A stretch of DNA of 32,550 nt from NCBI GenBank assembly GCA_024401185.1, contig JAKSLO010000020.1, forward strand, positions 1 to 32,550, in the 5' to 3' direction. Of the stretch, positions 18,159-25,941 are shown piece by piece; positions within the stretch are counted from its first letter, which is position 1, and the number at the start of each line of letters is the position of its first letter. The translations under genes were made by a program, and so were the position numbers. The stretch is from Bacteroidaceae bacterium. Lineage in GTDB: Bacteria; Bacteroidota; Bacteroidia; Bacteroidales; Bacteroidaceae. The notes under the pieces were generated by a model. That model did no database searches. It was not told where the DNA came from and worked only from the letters and a program-made list of their open reading frames with translations.

Positions 18159-19817
18159 TTATTTCTTTTCGAGTTCTGCCAAGTCCTCCATCTTCTTGGT
18201 TTCAAGGAACTCATAAATGCCACAGAGATGCTCGCGCACCCGCTGATGTCCAAATTCATACACCTTATTCACCAGTCCGTCGAGGAAGTCACGGTCATGA
18301 CTTACCACGATGAGCGTACCGTCAAAGTCCACAAGCGCTTGCTTCAGCACATCCTTCGTCTTGAGGTCGAGGTGGTTGGTAGGCTCATCGAGGATAAGCA
18401 GGTTGACAGGTTCAAGCAACAGTTTGAGAATAGCCAAACGAGTACGCTCACCACCTGAAAGCACCTTAACTTTCTTGGTCGATTCTTCGCCACCAAACAT
18501 AAAGGCACCCAGCAAATCTCGGATCTTATTGCGCACCTCACCCTTTGCTACGTCGTCAATGGTCTGGAATATAGTCAGTTCATCGTCAAGCAACGAAGCC
18601 TGATTCTGTGCAAAGTAGCCAATCTGCACGTTATGGCCCAACTGCAGCGAACCTTCATGCTCAAGTTCTCCCATGATACATTTCACCATGGTTGACTTAC
18701 CTTCACCATTACGCCCCACAAAGGCTATCTTTTCCCCTCGCTCGATGGTGAAAGAGGCATTCTTGAATATTACTTTTTCACCGTCGGAAGAATTATCCGA
18801 AATAGGAAAACTCTTCCCCACTCCGTCTGCAATCACAGGATACTGTCCCGAACGTGCCGAGGGCGGGAACTTCAAGCGTAAGCTTGAGGTATCTTCCTCA
18901 TCCACCTCTACAAGTTCCAGTTTCTCAAGCATCTTTACACGGCTTTGCACCTGGAAAGTCTTGCTGTAGGTTCCCTTGAAACGTTCTATGAAGTCCTTCG
19001 TTTCCTGAATCATTTTCTGTTGCTCCTCATACTGCTTCTGCTGCTGTACGCGACGCTCCTTACGCAGTTCCAGATAGTGACTGTATGAAGCACGATAGTC
19101 GTAGATGCGTCCCATCGTAACCTCAATGGTACGGGTGGTAATGCTGTCCACAAACTTACGGTCATGGCTGATGACCACCACAGCCTTTCCCGAGGTCATG
19201 ATGAACTCTTCAAGCCATCCTATTGACTCGATGTCAAGATGATTGGTAGGCTCGTCAAGCAGCAGCACGTCGGGGTTCTTCAACAACAGTTTTGCCAACT
19301 CTATGCGCATACGCCAACCACCCGAGAACTCACTCGTCTGGCGGTCAAAGTCCTTACGTTCAAAGCCCAATCCCAACAGCGTTTTCTCCACGTCCTCCTC
19401 AAAGTGAGTCATGTCAATGGCATAGAACTTTTCCGACAATGTGCTCACTTTCTCGATGAGAGCCATGTACTCATCGCTTTCATAGTCGGTACGTGTCTCC
19501 AATTGATGGTTAATCTCGTCTATCTCCTTTTCCGTCTCTCGCAGATAGGCAAATGCCTGCGATGCCTCCTCGAACACAGTACGTCCGTCTTCTGTCATCA
19601 AGTGCTGGGGCAGATAAGCCACCACGCAGTCCTTGGGTACTGACACATTGCCTCGCGTAGGTTGACGCACACCAGCAAGAATCTTCAGCATAGTACTCTT
19701 TCCCGCACCATTCTTACCCATCAGGGCAATACGATCCTTCTCGTTAATCTGGAATGAGATATCCTTAAACAAAGTGGTTCCTCCAAACTCTACGGCGATA
19801 TTTTCTACTGAAATCAT
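18159..19817 (-). CDS. ABC-F family ATP-binding protein
   Basis: Cytoplasmic twin-ATPase protein of 552 residues with no membrane part; ABC-F proteins act on the ribosome. The ATG at 19817 is chosen because MISVENIAVEFGGTTLF is the usual family start; the longer reading needs a TTG inside the promoter. NBD1 has Walker A GKNGAGKS (34-41), signature SGGW (165-168) and LLLDEPTNHLD (185-195). A charged linker at about 245-310 fits the interdomain PtIM helix pair. NBD2 has GRNGEGKS (368-375), LSGGE (453-457) and LDEPTNHLD (476-484). It is most like the housekeeping EttA/Uup/YdiF-type group rather than a resistance type, though that is inference. Confidence 0.93.
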   Translation of the reverse strand: MISVENIAVEFGGTTLFKDISFQINEKDRIALMGKNGAGKSTMLKILAGVRQPTRGNVSVPKDCVVAYLPQHLMTEDGRTVFEEASQAFAYLRETEKEIDEINHQLETRTDYESDEYMALIEKVSTLSEKFYAIDMTHFEEDVEKTLLGLGFERKDFDRQTSEFSGGWRMRIELAKLLLKNPDVLLLDEPTNHLDIESIGWLEEFIMTSGKAVVVISHDRKFVDSITTRTIEVTMGRIYDYRASYSHYLELRKERRVQQQKQYEEQQKMIQETKDFIERFKGTYSKTFQVQSRVKMLEKLELVEVDEEDTSSLRLKFPPSARSGQYPVIADGVGKSFPISDNSSDGEKVIFKNASFTIERGEKIAFVGRNGEGKSTMVKCIMGELEHEGSLQLGHNVQIGYFAQNQASLLDDELTIFQTIDDVAKGEVRNKIRDLLGAFMFGGEESTKKVKVLSGGERTRLAILKLLLEPVNLLILDEPTNHLDLKTKDVLKQALVDFDGTLIVVSHDRDFLDGLVNKVYEFGHQRVREHLCGIYEFLETKKMEDLAELEKK

Positions 19818-19874
19818 TAGGCTTTTGTTTTGGTTTCTTTTTCGGGGTGATGTATGCTCACCACTTTTGAGTTG

Positions 19875-19906
19875 CAAAGGTAGTGATTTTTAGGCAAATC
19901 TGCAAA
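19875..19906 (-). promoter_or_regulatory. Promoter for the ABC-F gene
   Basis: On the minus strand TTTG (19906-19903) is followed after 20 bases by TACCTTTG (19882-19875), matching TTTG-N19-21-TAnnTTTG. The -7 box ends 57 bases before the ATG at 19817. Confidence 0.82.
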
Positions 19907-19951
19907 TGAAAGGTCTCCAAAGTTACGAAATCCCGCCTTGGGCCAGATACC

Positions 19952-19985
19952 AAAAAGAGAGCTGACTCCATTGAGCCAACTCTCT
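19952..19985 (-). terminator. Terminator after the first small lipoprotein gene
   Basis: On the minus strand AGAGAGTTGGCT (19985-19974) pairs with AGTCAGCTCTCT (19967-19956) over 12 bp with two G-U pairs. A TTTTT run follows. It lies between the lipoprotein gene ending at 20009 and the ABC-F promoter. Confidence 0.85.
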
Positions 19986-20008
19986 ATTTTTATATGTAAC
20001 TGATAGAA

Positions 20009-20362
20009 TTACTCAGCAACAGCCTCTTCAACAGCAGCAGCCAAGCTGTCAACTGCCTCAGCTACTTCTTCAACAGCAGCCTCAGCCTCCTCAGCAGCCT
20101 CTTCGCTGTGCTCTTCCTTCATACCGAGAGCGATGCTCTTCTTCTCAGCAGCAGCCTCAGCCTTAGCCTTGTCCTCAGCTGAAAGACCGTTCATCCACTC
20201 CTCAGCCTCCTTAGCAATCTTCATCATACCCTCAATGTCATTCTTCTGAGATGCCTCATAAACCTGCTGAACATAAGCCTCAGCCTGTGCCTCTACACTC
20301 TTCTTACAGCTAACAAAGGTCATGCTCATAGCAGCCAATGCGATAACGAAAAACTTCTTCAT
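20009..20362 (-). CDS. Small lipoprotein with Ala/Glu-rich tail (paralogue 1 of 3)
   Basis: A 117-residue predicted lipoprotein: signal MKKFFVIALAAMSMTFVS, then Cys19. The Lys-Lys after the Cys differs from the acidic surface-export signal of Bacteroidetes lipoproteins, so it probably faces the periplasm. The core KSVEAQAEAYVQQVYEAS and EEWMNGLSAEDKAKAE matches its two upstream neighbours. The tail (about 80-117) is built of Ala, Glu and Val and looks helical or disordered. It has its own promoter and terminator. I do not recognise a function. Confidence 0.75.
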   Translation of the reverse strand: MKKFFVIALAAMSMTFVSCKKSVEAQAEAYVQQVYEASQKNDIEGMMKIAKEAEEWMNGLSAEDKAKAEAAAEKKSIALGMKEEHSEEAAEEAEAAVEEVAEAVDSLAAAVEEAVAE

Positions 20363-20430
20363 TTTTTTGCTTTTTCTTTAAATTGTTAAAAATATAGTTT
20401 TTGTTTTTCTACCTTGAATTAAAAACGCTG

Positions 20431-20461
20431 CAAAGTTACCCCTTTTCGCGAACACAGCAAA
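20431..20461 (-). promoter_or_regulatory. Promoter for small lipoprotein 1
   Basis: Minus strand: TTTG (20461-20458), 19 bases, TAACTTTG (20438-20431). Both boxes and the spacing match the Bacteroidetes consensus. The leader to the ATG at 20362 is about 65 bases. Confidence 0.82.
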
Positions 20462-20484
20462 ATATTTCGCAAGAAAAAAGCTTT

Positions 20485-20524
20485 ATGGGCAAAAAAAATC
20501 ATAAAATACACCATTTTTGCCCAT
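20485..20524 (-). terminator. Hairpin after small lipoprotein 2, possible terminator
   Basis: ATGGGCAAAAA (20485-20495) is perfectly complementary to TTTTTGCCCAT (20514-20524), giving an 11-bp stem with an 18-base AT-rich loop. It lies 12 bases past the stop of the gene ending at 20537. The T run follows only after a short spacer, so termination may be weak. Confidence 0.5.
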
Positions 20525-20536
20525 TTTGGAGCAAAA

Positions 20537-20911
20537 TTATTCTGCAGCAACTTCGGCAACCTCGGCCACTGTGCTATCAGCGGGAACTTCCTCTGCCACT
20601 TCGTCTTCTTCAACCACATGAGTTTCCTGCATCTTCTTCAGTTCGTCCACCGACATGCCAAGGCTCTTAGCCATGTACTCCATGAAGACCTGTTCGCTGA
20701 TTTCCTTTGCCTTCTGCTGATCCTCTTCCGACAGGCTCTTAATCCACGCTTCCGACTCCTTCTCAATGGCAGCCAGTTTCTCCTTGTCGCCAGCCTCCTC
20801 GGCAGCAATCATCTGCTCACAATAAGCCTTCACCTGAGCCTCAACACTCTTCTTGCAACTTACAAAGGTCATGCTCATGGCAGCCAATGCGATAACGAAA
20901 ATCTTCTTCAT
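20537..20911 (-). CDS. Small lipoprotein (paralogue 2 of 3)
   Basis: A 124-residue predicted lipoprotein. Its first 26 residues are nearly identical to paralogue 1 (MKKIFVIALAAMSMTFVSC then KKSVEAQ), and the DNA there is almost unchanged, whereas the rest has diverged strongly. The shared core is KAYCEQMIAAEEAGD and EAWIKSLSEEDQQKAKE. The tail is acidic and Val-rich (EEDEVAEEVPADST). It follows paralogue 3 by 20 bases and probably shares its promoter. The function is unknown; a periplasmic location is inferred from the CKK after the lipobox. Confidence 0.75.
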   Translation of the reverse strand: MKKIFVIALAAMSMTFVSCKKSVEAQVKAYCEQMIAAEEAGDKEKLAAIEKESEAWIKSLSEEDQQKAKEISEQVFMEYMAKSLGMSVDELKKMQETHVVEEDEVAEEVPADSTVAEVAEVAAE

Positions 20912-20931
20912 TACTTTTTACCTTAAAAATA

Positions 20932-21213
20932 TTATTTATTTTCCATTCTGTACTTTTCCACTCTCTTTCTGTTCAGCTCGTCCAACATCTCACTTGCTGC
21001 TTTCTCGCATCGCTCCATTTCCTCTTCCGAGAGCGTAGCATTCCATTCGGCTATTTCATCGAGAATCTTACAATACTTTTCGTTTTCGCCTGCCTCAGCA
21101 GCATCGTTAAGTTGCTGCAGATAGCTTCGAGTCTTATCCTCGATGGTATGATCTTTGCAACCACACATCATAAAGGTGCTCATCGCGAAGGAGAGAAGAA
21201 AAACATATTTCAT
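20932..21213 (-). CDS. Small lipoprotein (paralogue 3 of 3, most divergent)
   Basis: The ATG at 21213 gives 93 residues with signal MKYVFLLSFAMSTFMMCG and Cys19; a longer reading from an upstream TTG would overlap the promoter. The core YLQQLNDAAEAGENEKY and AEWNATLSEEEMERCEKAA lines up with the two downstream genes at the W-x3-LS-x-E pattern. It lacks their long acidic tail and ends in a basic segment (NRKRVEKYRMENK). It is the first gene of a two-gene unit with paralogue 2. The function is not recognised. Confidence 0.7.
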   Translation of the reverse strand: MKYVFLLSFAMSTFMMCGCKDHTIEDKTRSYLQQLNDAAEAGENEKYCKILDEIAEWNATLSEEEMERCEKAASEMLDELNRKRVEKYRMENK

Positions 21214-21236
21214 AATTTCCAAACTTAAAACAAATG

Positions 21237-21268
21237 TAAAGTTACACTTTTTCAGTATTACAAACAAA
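21237..21268 (-). promoter_or_regulatory. Promoter for the lipoprotein 3-2 unit
   Basis: Minus strand: TTTG (21268-21265), 20 bases, TAACTTTA (21244-21237). It has one mismatch from TAnnTTTG at the last base. The -7 box ends 23 bases before the ATG at 21213. Confidence 0.72.
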
Positions 21269-21350
21269 GAATTCTAACGAAAAACACTCAAAAGCGATAT
21301 CTATAAAGTATTTCGTCACGAAAATCGCACAAACAAAGCACGAATAACAT

Positions 21351-21395
21351 AAAAAAGAGTTGTTTTAAGGAACACTAATCCTCAAAACAACTCTT
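21351..21395 (-). terminator. Strong terminator after the large BspA-like gene
   Basis: The 17-bp stem pairs 21379-21395 with 21355-21371 and has one G-U pair and a seven-base loop. Read on the minus strand, a T run follows immediately. It lies 27 bases past the stop at 21422. Confidence 0.93.
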
Positions 21396-21421
21396 CTGTT
21401 TTATTATGTCACAATTCTACC

Positions 21422-24400
21422 TTAGAACAAAATCTTTCGAGTAGAACCATCAGACATCTTCACGATATTAATTCCCTTCTTGGGTTTTGCAGAACGTTGA
21501 CCAGAAAGATTATAGAAGTTGGTAGGAGTAGCATTGCTCTGGATACGAGCGACGTCCGTAGCCTCATCATCCTCTACATAATCATCGTCGAGGATGCAAA
21601 TCTTAACCTCGTTCATCATATCTGGTTCCTGAGCAAACTGCGAATCACGACTTTCATAAGTCATAAACCAACGATAAGGGTTCAATGTGACTTTATCTGA
21701 ACTAGATCTAAGCAACTTGCCATTAGCCAAAGCATAGGCATTCAAGCTATGCAAGCCATCACGCTCTATATAATTACCTTCAAACAAATAAGATTCTGTC
21801 AAAGAAGCACAATCAATGCTGTTCATTTTTTTATCAGAATAAAGAGTTACCTCGTCAACCATGTCCTGAACAACAATTGTCTTGCGTCCTGCAGTTTTAG
21901 CCTTTATCACATAAGGATAGCCAGCCTTCAAGGTATGACCTTCAACAACCTTCAGCACATAGAGTACTGTCTTATCCATCTTACCATCGTCATCGGTATC
22001 ATACTGAGCCAAATTATCGATAGCATACACATCAAAGTTCTTGCTCCAGTTCTCATACTGCATTTCAAAGGGAACGAACAAAGCCTGCATCTGGTCGTTG
22101 GTAAAGTTACGCTTGTAGGTTACCTTCAGGTATGCTTTATCTTCCTCATTAACATAAGGTTTTGCATCATCAAGAGTAATACTTCTGATTTCATGGAAGT
22201 TGAACAATTCATTCCAACCATTAGCGTTTTGATAATCCTCTACTGTACCAATGGGCACATGAAGCGTACAGTTCTGTCGATATCTCTCAGCGAATGATGG
22301 ATTGAAAGTTCCTACCTTCAACAAAGAAGGTTCTGCGAGATCAGAATAGATATCCTTCAAATTCTTGCAATTATAAAACATCTCACTATGATCCTTGACG
22401 CTCGACATATCGAAGTTCGTCAAATCCAAAGAAGCCAATTGTTGACAATTATAAAACATGCGGAAGGTAGTGGTATCGTTCTGCAATTCAAAATTACTCA
22501 AGTCAAGCTCCTTAAGCTTATAGCACCCATTAAACATGCTGCGGGTATTACGAACATTAGATGTCTGGAAATTGCTGACATCAAGAGTCTGCACGTTGTT
22601 GCAATTATAGAACATCACATGCATGCTCGTTACTTTGGCAGTATTAAAATTGCTCACATCAAGTTCCGGCACCTTTGAGCAATGATAGAACAGTCCTCTC
22701 ATGTCCGTCACATTCGGTGTATTGAAACCACTTACATCAAGAGCCTCAAGATTTTTACAACTACCAAACATGTAATACATGTTCGTTACATTTCCTGTAT
22801 CAAACTTGTCGCCCAACTGAAGCTTAGTCATTGAACTACAAGCATTAAACATAGAATTCATAAGAGTAACGTTCTGGGTGTCAAAACTACGTAAGTCAAG
22901 CTCAGTAATTGTTGTGCATCCATTAAACATGGCATCCATACGCGCCACCTTAGAAGTGTTGAACTTAGAAACATCAAGTCTTGTAACCAACGAATCCCTT
23001 GAGAACATAGCATCCATACGCGTTACATTGGCTGTGTTAAAATTGCTCACATCCAATGTGCGAACCTTATCACATAGCAAGAACATCTCTGCCATATTGG
23101 TCACATTGGCAGTGTTAAAATTGCTTACGTTAATTACAGGCAACAATCTACATTCGCGGAACATACGGTACATACTTGTCACATTTCCCGTGTTAAATTT
23201 GCTCACGTCAAGAGTCTGCAACGCCTTACAAGCATAGAACATACTTCCCATAGTATGAACATTGGCTGTATTGAAACCATCACCATCAACCCTAAGTTCA
23301 GGCACACCTACGCAGTTAGCAAACATGCCACTCATATTACGTACATTTGCGGTATTGAAACCACTCACGTCAAGAGCCGTCAATGAAGAACACCCTGAAA
23401 ACATATTGACCATCGTCGTATCCCGTGCAGTATCAAAACCACTCACATCAAGCACCTTAACACTTTTACAATCAGCGAACATGCTGCCCATAGATACTAC
23501 ATTGCTCGTTTTGAAGCCACTCACGTCTATTACCTCAAGCAGCGGGCAATTATAGAACATGGCAAACATAGTGGTGTCCTTTTCCGTTTTAAAGCCCGAA
23601 ACATTCAATTCTGCAAGGCTCGTACAGTCTCTAAACATAGCAGAAGTACTTTTTGCTTCAGAAGTATCAAAGTTTCCGACTTCAAGTTTGGGAACAGCCT
23701 TGCAGTATGCAAACATATCACTCATGTTTCTCACCTTTGAAGTATTAAAGTCACGAACATTGATGTCAGTAAGCAGTCTACAATTATAGAACATGCCGCC
23801 CATGCTCATCACCTTCTCTGTTTTAAACTTGCTCACATCAAGTGATTCAAGAGCCGCACAGTTATAGAACATACGGTACATGGTGGTATCATTCGACGTT
23901 TCGAAATCGGAAACGTTCAAGGACTTAATATTCTTGCAATTTGCAAACATGTTCTGCATGTTCACAACTTTGGACGTATTGAACTTGCTCACATCAAGTG
24001 ATTCAAGAGCCGCACAATTATAGAACATGGCATTCATCGTGGTGTCATTGCTGGTGACAAAACCACTCACATCAAGCGACTGAAGAGATTCGCAACCACT
24101 GAACATTGAATTGGTATTCTGTACATTTGAAGTATTAAAGCTTTTCACATTTAGTGATTGCAAAGAAGAACAGCCATAGAACATACTTCCCATGCGTAAC
24201 ACATTCTGTGTGTCAAAGTTACTCAAATCAAGCGATGTTAGCGAATTACAATTGTAGAACATATCGGTGAAGCTATTCACATTAGAGGTATTGAATTTGC
24301 TCAAGTCAAGTTCCGTCAACTGTTTACAACCACGGAACATACGATACATGGTAGTGTCACTTTCAGTATTGAAATTGTCCAAACTCAGTTCGGCAAGAGA

Positions 24401-25663
24401 TGAGCAATTATAGAACATCGAAGCGGTATTCTCAACATTCTTTGCATTAAAATCAGAAAGATCAAGCGTAGTCAAAGAAGAACATAAAGCAAACATCTCC
24501 TTCATGTTGCTTACGTTTTCCGTAACGAAATTGTCACCAAAATTGATACTGGCAAGATTTGTACAGCCATAGAACATGGCTTCCATAGCAGTCACATTAG
24601 CAGTATTGAAGCTGCTTAAATCGAGCGAGCTAATACTCTCGCACTCTTTAAACATGCCTATAGTGGATGTCACGTTATCTGTAACAAACCCTGACACGTT
24701 GATAGAAGACAAACTTCTACATCCATTGAACATGCTGCGCATTGTCGTTGCACTCTGCGTGTTCAACTTGCTTGCATCTACAGTGGTAAGCTTAGGACAC
24801 CCATGAAAAGTAAGATAAAAGTTCGTACATTTAGCAGAATTCAGGTTATCACCAAAAACAATTGTGGTAAGAGTAGAGTCACCTCTAAACATCTCCTGCA
24901 TAGTAGTCACTTCGGGAATGCTGAAGTTATTTAAATCAATACTAGTCAGACTCTGACATCCCTTGAACATACCATCCATCCTTGAAGCCTTTTCTGTATT
25001 AAAACTACTCAAGTTGACAGAAGACAGATTCTCACATCCATTGAACATAGATTGGAATTGTGTTCCGGAATTCGTCTTGAAATTACTTAAATCAAGGGTT
25101 GTCAAACTCGTACAATTCTGAAACATGCTATAGAAATACGTTACGCCCGATGTATCCAACGTACCCCAGTTGATCGACTTCAGTTTCGTACAACCTTTGA
25201 ACAAATTACAAATATAAGTTGGTTTGTGATTTTTGGTTTTAAGCTTACTGAAATCAACAGACTCCAAACTACTACAGTTTTGGAACATCATGTTAAAATT
25301 CTTTCCTGTCACACTAAGATTTGTGAAATCTACAGACACAAGATTCTCACAATCAGCAAACATTCTGCGGCAAACAGCAGCAGTAACGTTCTTAGCAAAC
25401 TTTACGCTCTTAATCTGTGTACAATAATCATGCCACGGAGCATTCTGTGAATCATTATCAGTATCGGAAACAGTTCCACTATTATCCCATCCACTAATGG
25501 TACCGTTACCTTTACTAGGCGCAATTGTCAACACACCATTGTCGTCAATCACCCAAGTACACTGACTATTGCCCGATCCCACCGTTCCCGATGCAATCTC
25601 TGCCGAGATGTTCAAGCTTGTAAACAAACAAGCCAATATCAAAAATAATCTTCTTGCTTTCAT
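21422..25663 (-). CDS. Giant BspA-like leucine-rich-repeat surface protein
   Basis: A 1413-residue secreted protein. The ATG at 25663 gives a signal peptide (MKARRLFLILACLFTSLNIS, cleavage near AEI). A BspA-type N-domain (about 22-100: CTWVIDDNGVLTI, APWHDYC) leads into 39 tandem repeats of 26 residues (about 101-1120) with consensus MFxxCxxLxxLDVSxFNTxxVxxM, the DUF285/BspA type. A mixed C-domain follows (about 1120-1370, with QYDTDDDGKMD and LKAGYPYVIKAKT). The last 33 residues, FYNLSGQR then GINIVKMSDGSTRKILF, resemble a type IX secretion sorting tail. BspA relatives bind host matrix proteins or other bacteria; binding here is inference. It lies 47 bases after a small peptide gene. Confidence 0.93.
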   Translation of the reverse strand: MKARRLFLILACLFTSLNISAEIASGTVGSGNSQCTWVIDDNGVLTIAPSKGNGTISGWDNSGTVSDTDNDSQNAPWHDYCTQIKSVKFAKNVTAAVCRRMFADCENLVSVDFTNLSVTGKNFNMMFQNCSSLESVDFSKLKTKNHKPTYICNLFKGCTKLKSINWGTLDTSGVTYFYSMFQNCTSLTTLDLSNFKTNSGTQFQSMFNGCENLSSVNLSSFNTEKASRMDGMFKGCQSLTSIDLNNFSIPEVTTMQEMFRGDSTLTTIVFGDNLNSAKCTNFYLTFHGCPKLTTVDASKLNTQSATTMRSMFNGCRSLSSINVSGFVTDNVTSTIGMFKECESISSLDLSSFNTANVTAMEAMFYGCTNLASINFGDNFVTENVSNMKEMFALCSSLTTLDLSDFNAKNVENTASMFYNCSSLAELSLDNFNTESDTTMYRMFRGCKQLTELDLSKFNTSNVNSFTDMFYNCNSLTSLDLSNFDTQNVLRMGSMFYGCSSLQSLNVKSFNTSNVQNTNSMFSGCESLQSLDVSGFVTSNDTTMNAMFYNCAALESLDVSKFNTSKVVNMQNMFANCKNIKSLNVSDFETSNDTTMYRMFYNCAALESLDVSKFKTEKVMSMGGMFYNCRLLTDINVRDFNTSKVRNMSDMFAYCKAVPKLEVGNFDTSEAKSTSAMFRDCTSLAELNVSGFKTEKDTTMFAMFYNCPLLEVIDVSGFKTSNVVSMGSMFADCKSVKVLDVSGFDTARDTTMVNMFSGCSSLTALDVSGFNTANVRNMSGMFANCVGVPELRVDGDGFNTANVHTMGSMFYACKALQTLDVSKFNTGNVTSMYRMFRECRLLPVINVSNFNTANVTNMAEMFLLCDKVRTLDVSNFNTANVTRMDAMFSRDSLVTRLDVSKFNTSKVARMDAMFNGCTTITELDLRSFDTQNVTLMNSMFNACSSMTKLQLGDKFDTGNVTNMYYMFGSCKNLEALDVSGFNTPNVTDMRGLFYHCSKVPELDVSNFNTAKVTSMHVMFYNCNNVQTLDVSNFQTSNVRNTRSMFNGCYKLKELDLSNFELQNDTTTFRMFYNCQQLASLDLTNFDMSSVKDHSEMFYNCKNLKDIYSDLAEPSLLKVGTFNPSFAERYRQNCTLHVPIGTVEDYQNANGWNELFNFHEIRSITLDDAKPYVNEEDKAYLKVTYKRNFTNDQMQALFVPFEMQYENWSKNFDVYAIDNLAQYDTDDDGKMDKTVLYVLKVVEGHTLKAGYPYVIKAKTAGRKTIVVQDMVDEVTLYSDKKMNSIDCASLTESYLFEGNYIERDGLHSLNAYALANGKLLRSSSDKVTLNPYRWFMTYESRDSQFAQEPDMMNEVKICILDDDYVEDDEATDVARIQSNATPTNFYNLSGQRSAKPKKGINIVKMSDGSTRKILF
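22304..25363 (-). repeat. 39 tandem 78-bp (26-aa) leucine-rich repeats
   Basis: The conserved Met of the first repeat is at 25363 and that of the last at 22381. This is 994 residues for 38 steps, or 26.2 per step. Most units carry MFxxC, and a few are 27 residues or read LF/TF. Units with DTTM replacing VxxM are numbers 13, 17, 19, 23, 25 and 37. Units 18 and 20 begin with the same MFYNCAALESLDVSKF and are nearly identical in DNA. Confidence 0.9.
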
Positions 25664-25710
25664 ATTCTCGTCTTTGATATTTCTGTAATTAAAACAAGGT
25701 CTATGCTGGA

Positions 25711-25908
25711 TTACCAAGCATTGTCCCAAATAGTTTGGCCCTTAACATCCCATGATTCAGTAGGATCAGGATCAACTGAAATTCCGCCATTTCCACCATC
25801 ACCGCCTGTCTCTGTGTCAATTTGGGAACCAATAAGAAATTCCTCGTCCTCATCCAATTCAACCACACAGTTCACAGGAACCATATACGCCTTTCTAACA
25901 ATCTTCAT
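25711..25908 (-). CDS. Small acidic peptide upstream of the large BspA-like gene
   Basis: A 65-residue peptide with no signal sequence or membrane helix. The N-terminus RKAYMVPVNCVVELDEDEEF is followed by FLIGS, a Gly/Asp-rich middle (ETGGDGGNGGISVDPDP) and the end SWDVKGQTIWDNAW. It shares K-x-Y-x-x-P near the start and WDVK-x4-WD near the end with the 58-residue peptide at 27479-27655, which also sits directly before a BspA-like gene. It starts 33 bases after the stop of one BspA gene and ends 47 bases before the next. It may be a leader, chaperone, regulator or peptide product; I do not recognise it. Confidence 0.68.
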   Translation of the reverse strand: MKIVRKAYMVPVNCVVELDEDEEFLIGSQIDTETGGDGGNGGISVDPDPTESWDVKGQTIWDNAW

Positions 25909-25941
25909 CTTCTTATAAACTATTTTCCTGATTTTTAGGTA

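Noticed and set aside
21749-24806. Several plus-strand frames of 76-182 codons across the BspA repeats
   Set aside because: They arise from the 78-base repeat period, which keeps stops out of a second frame.
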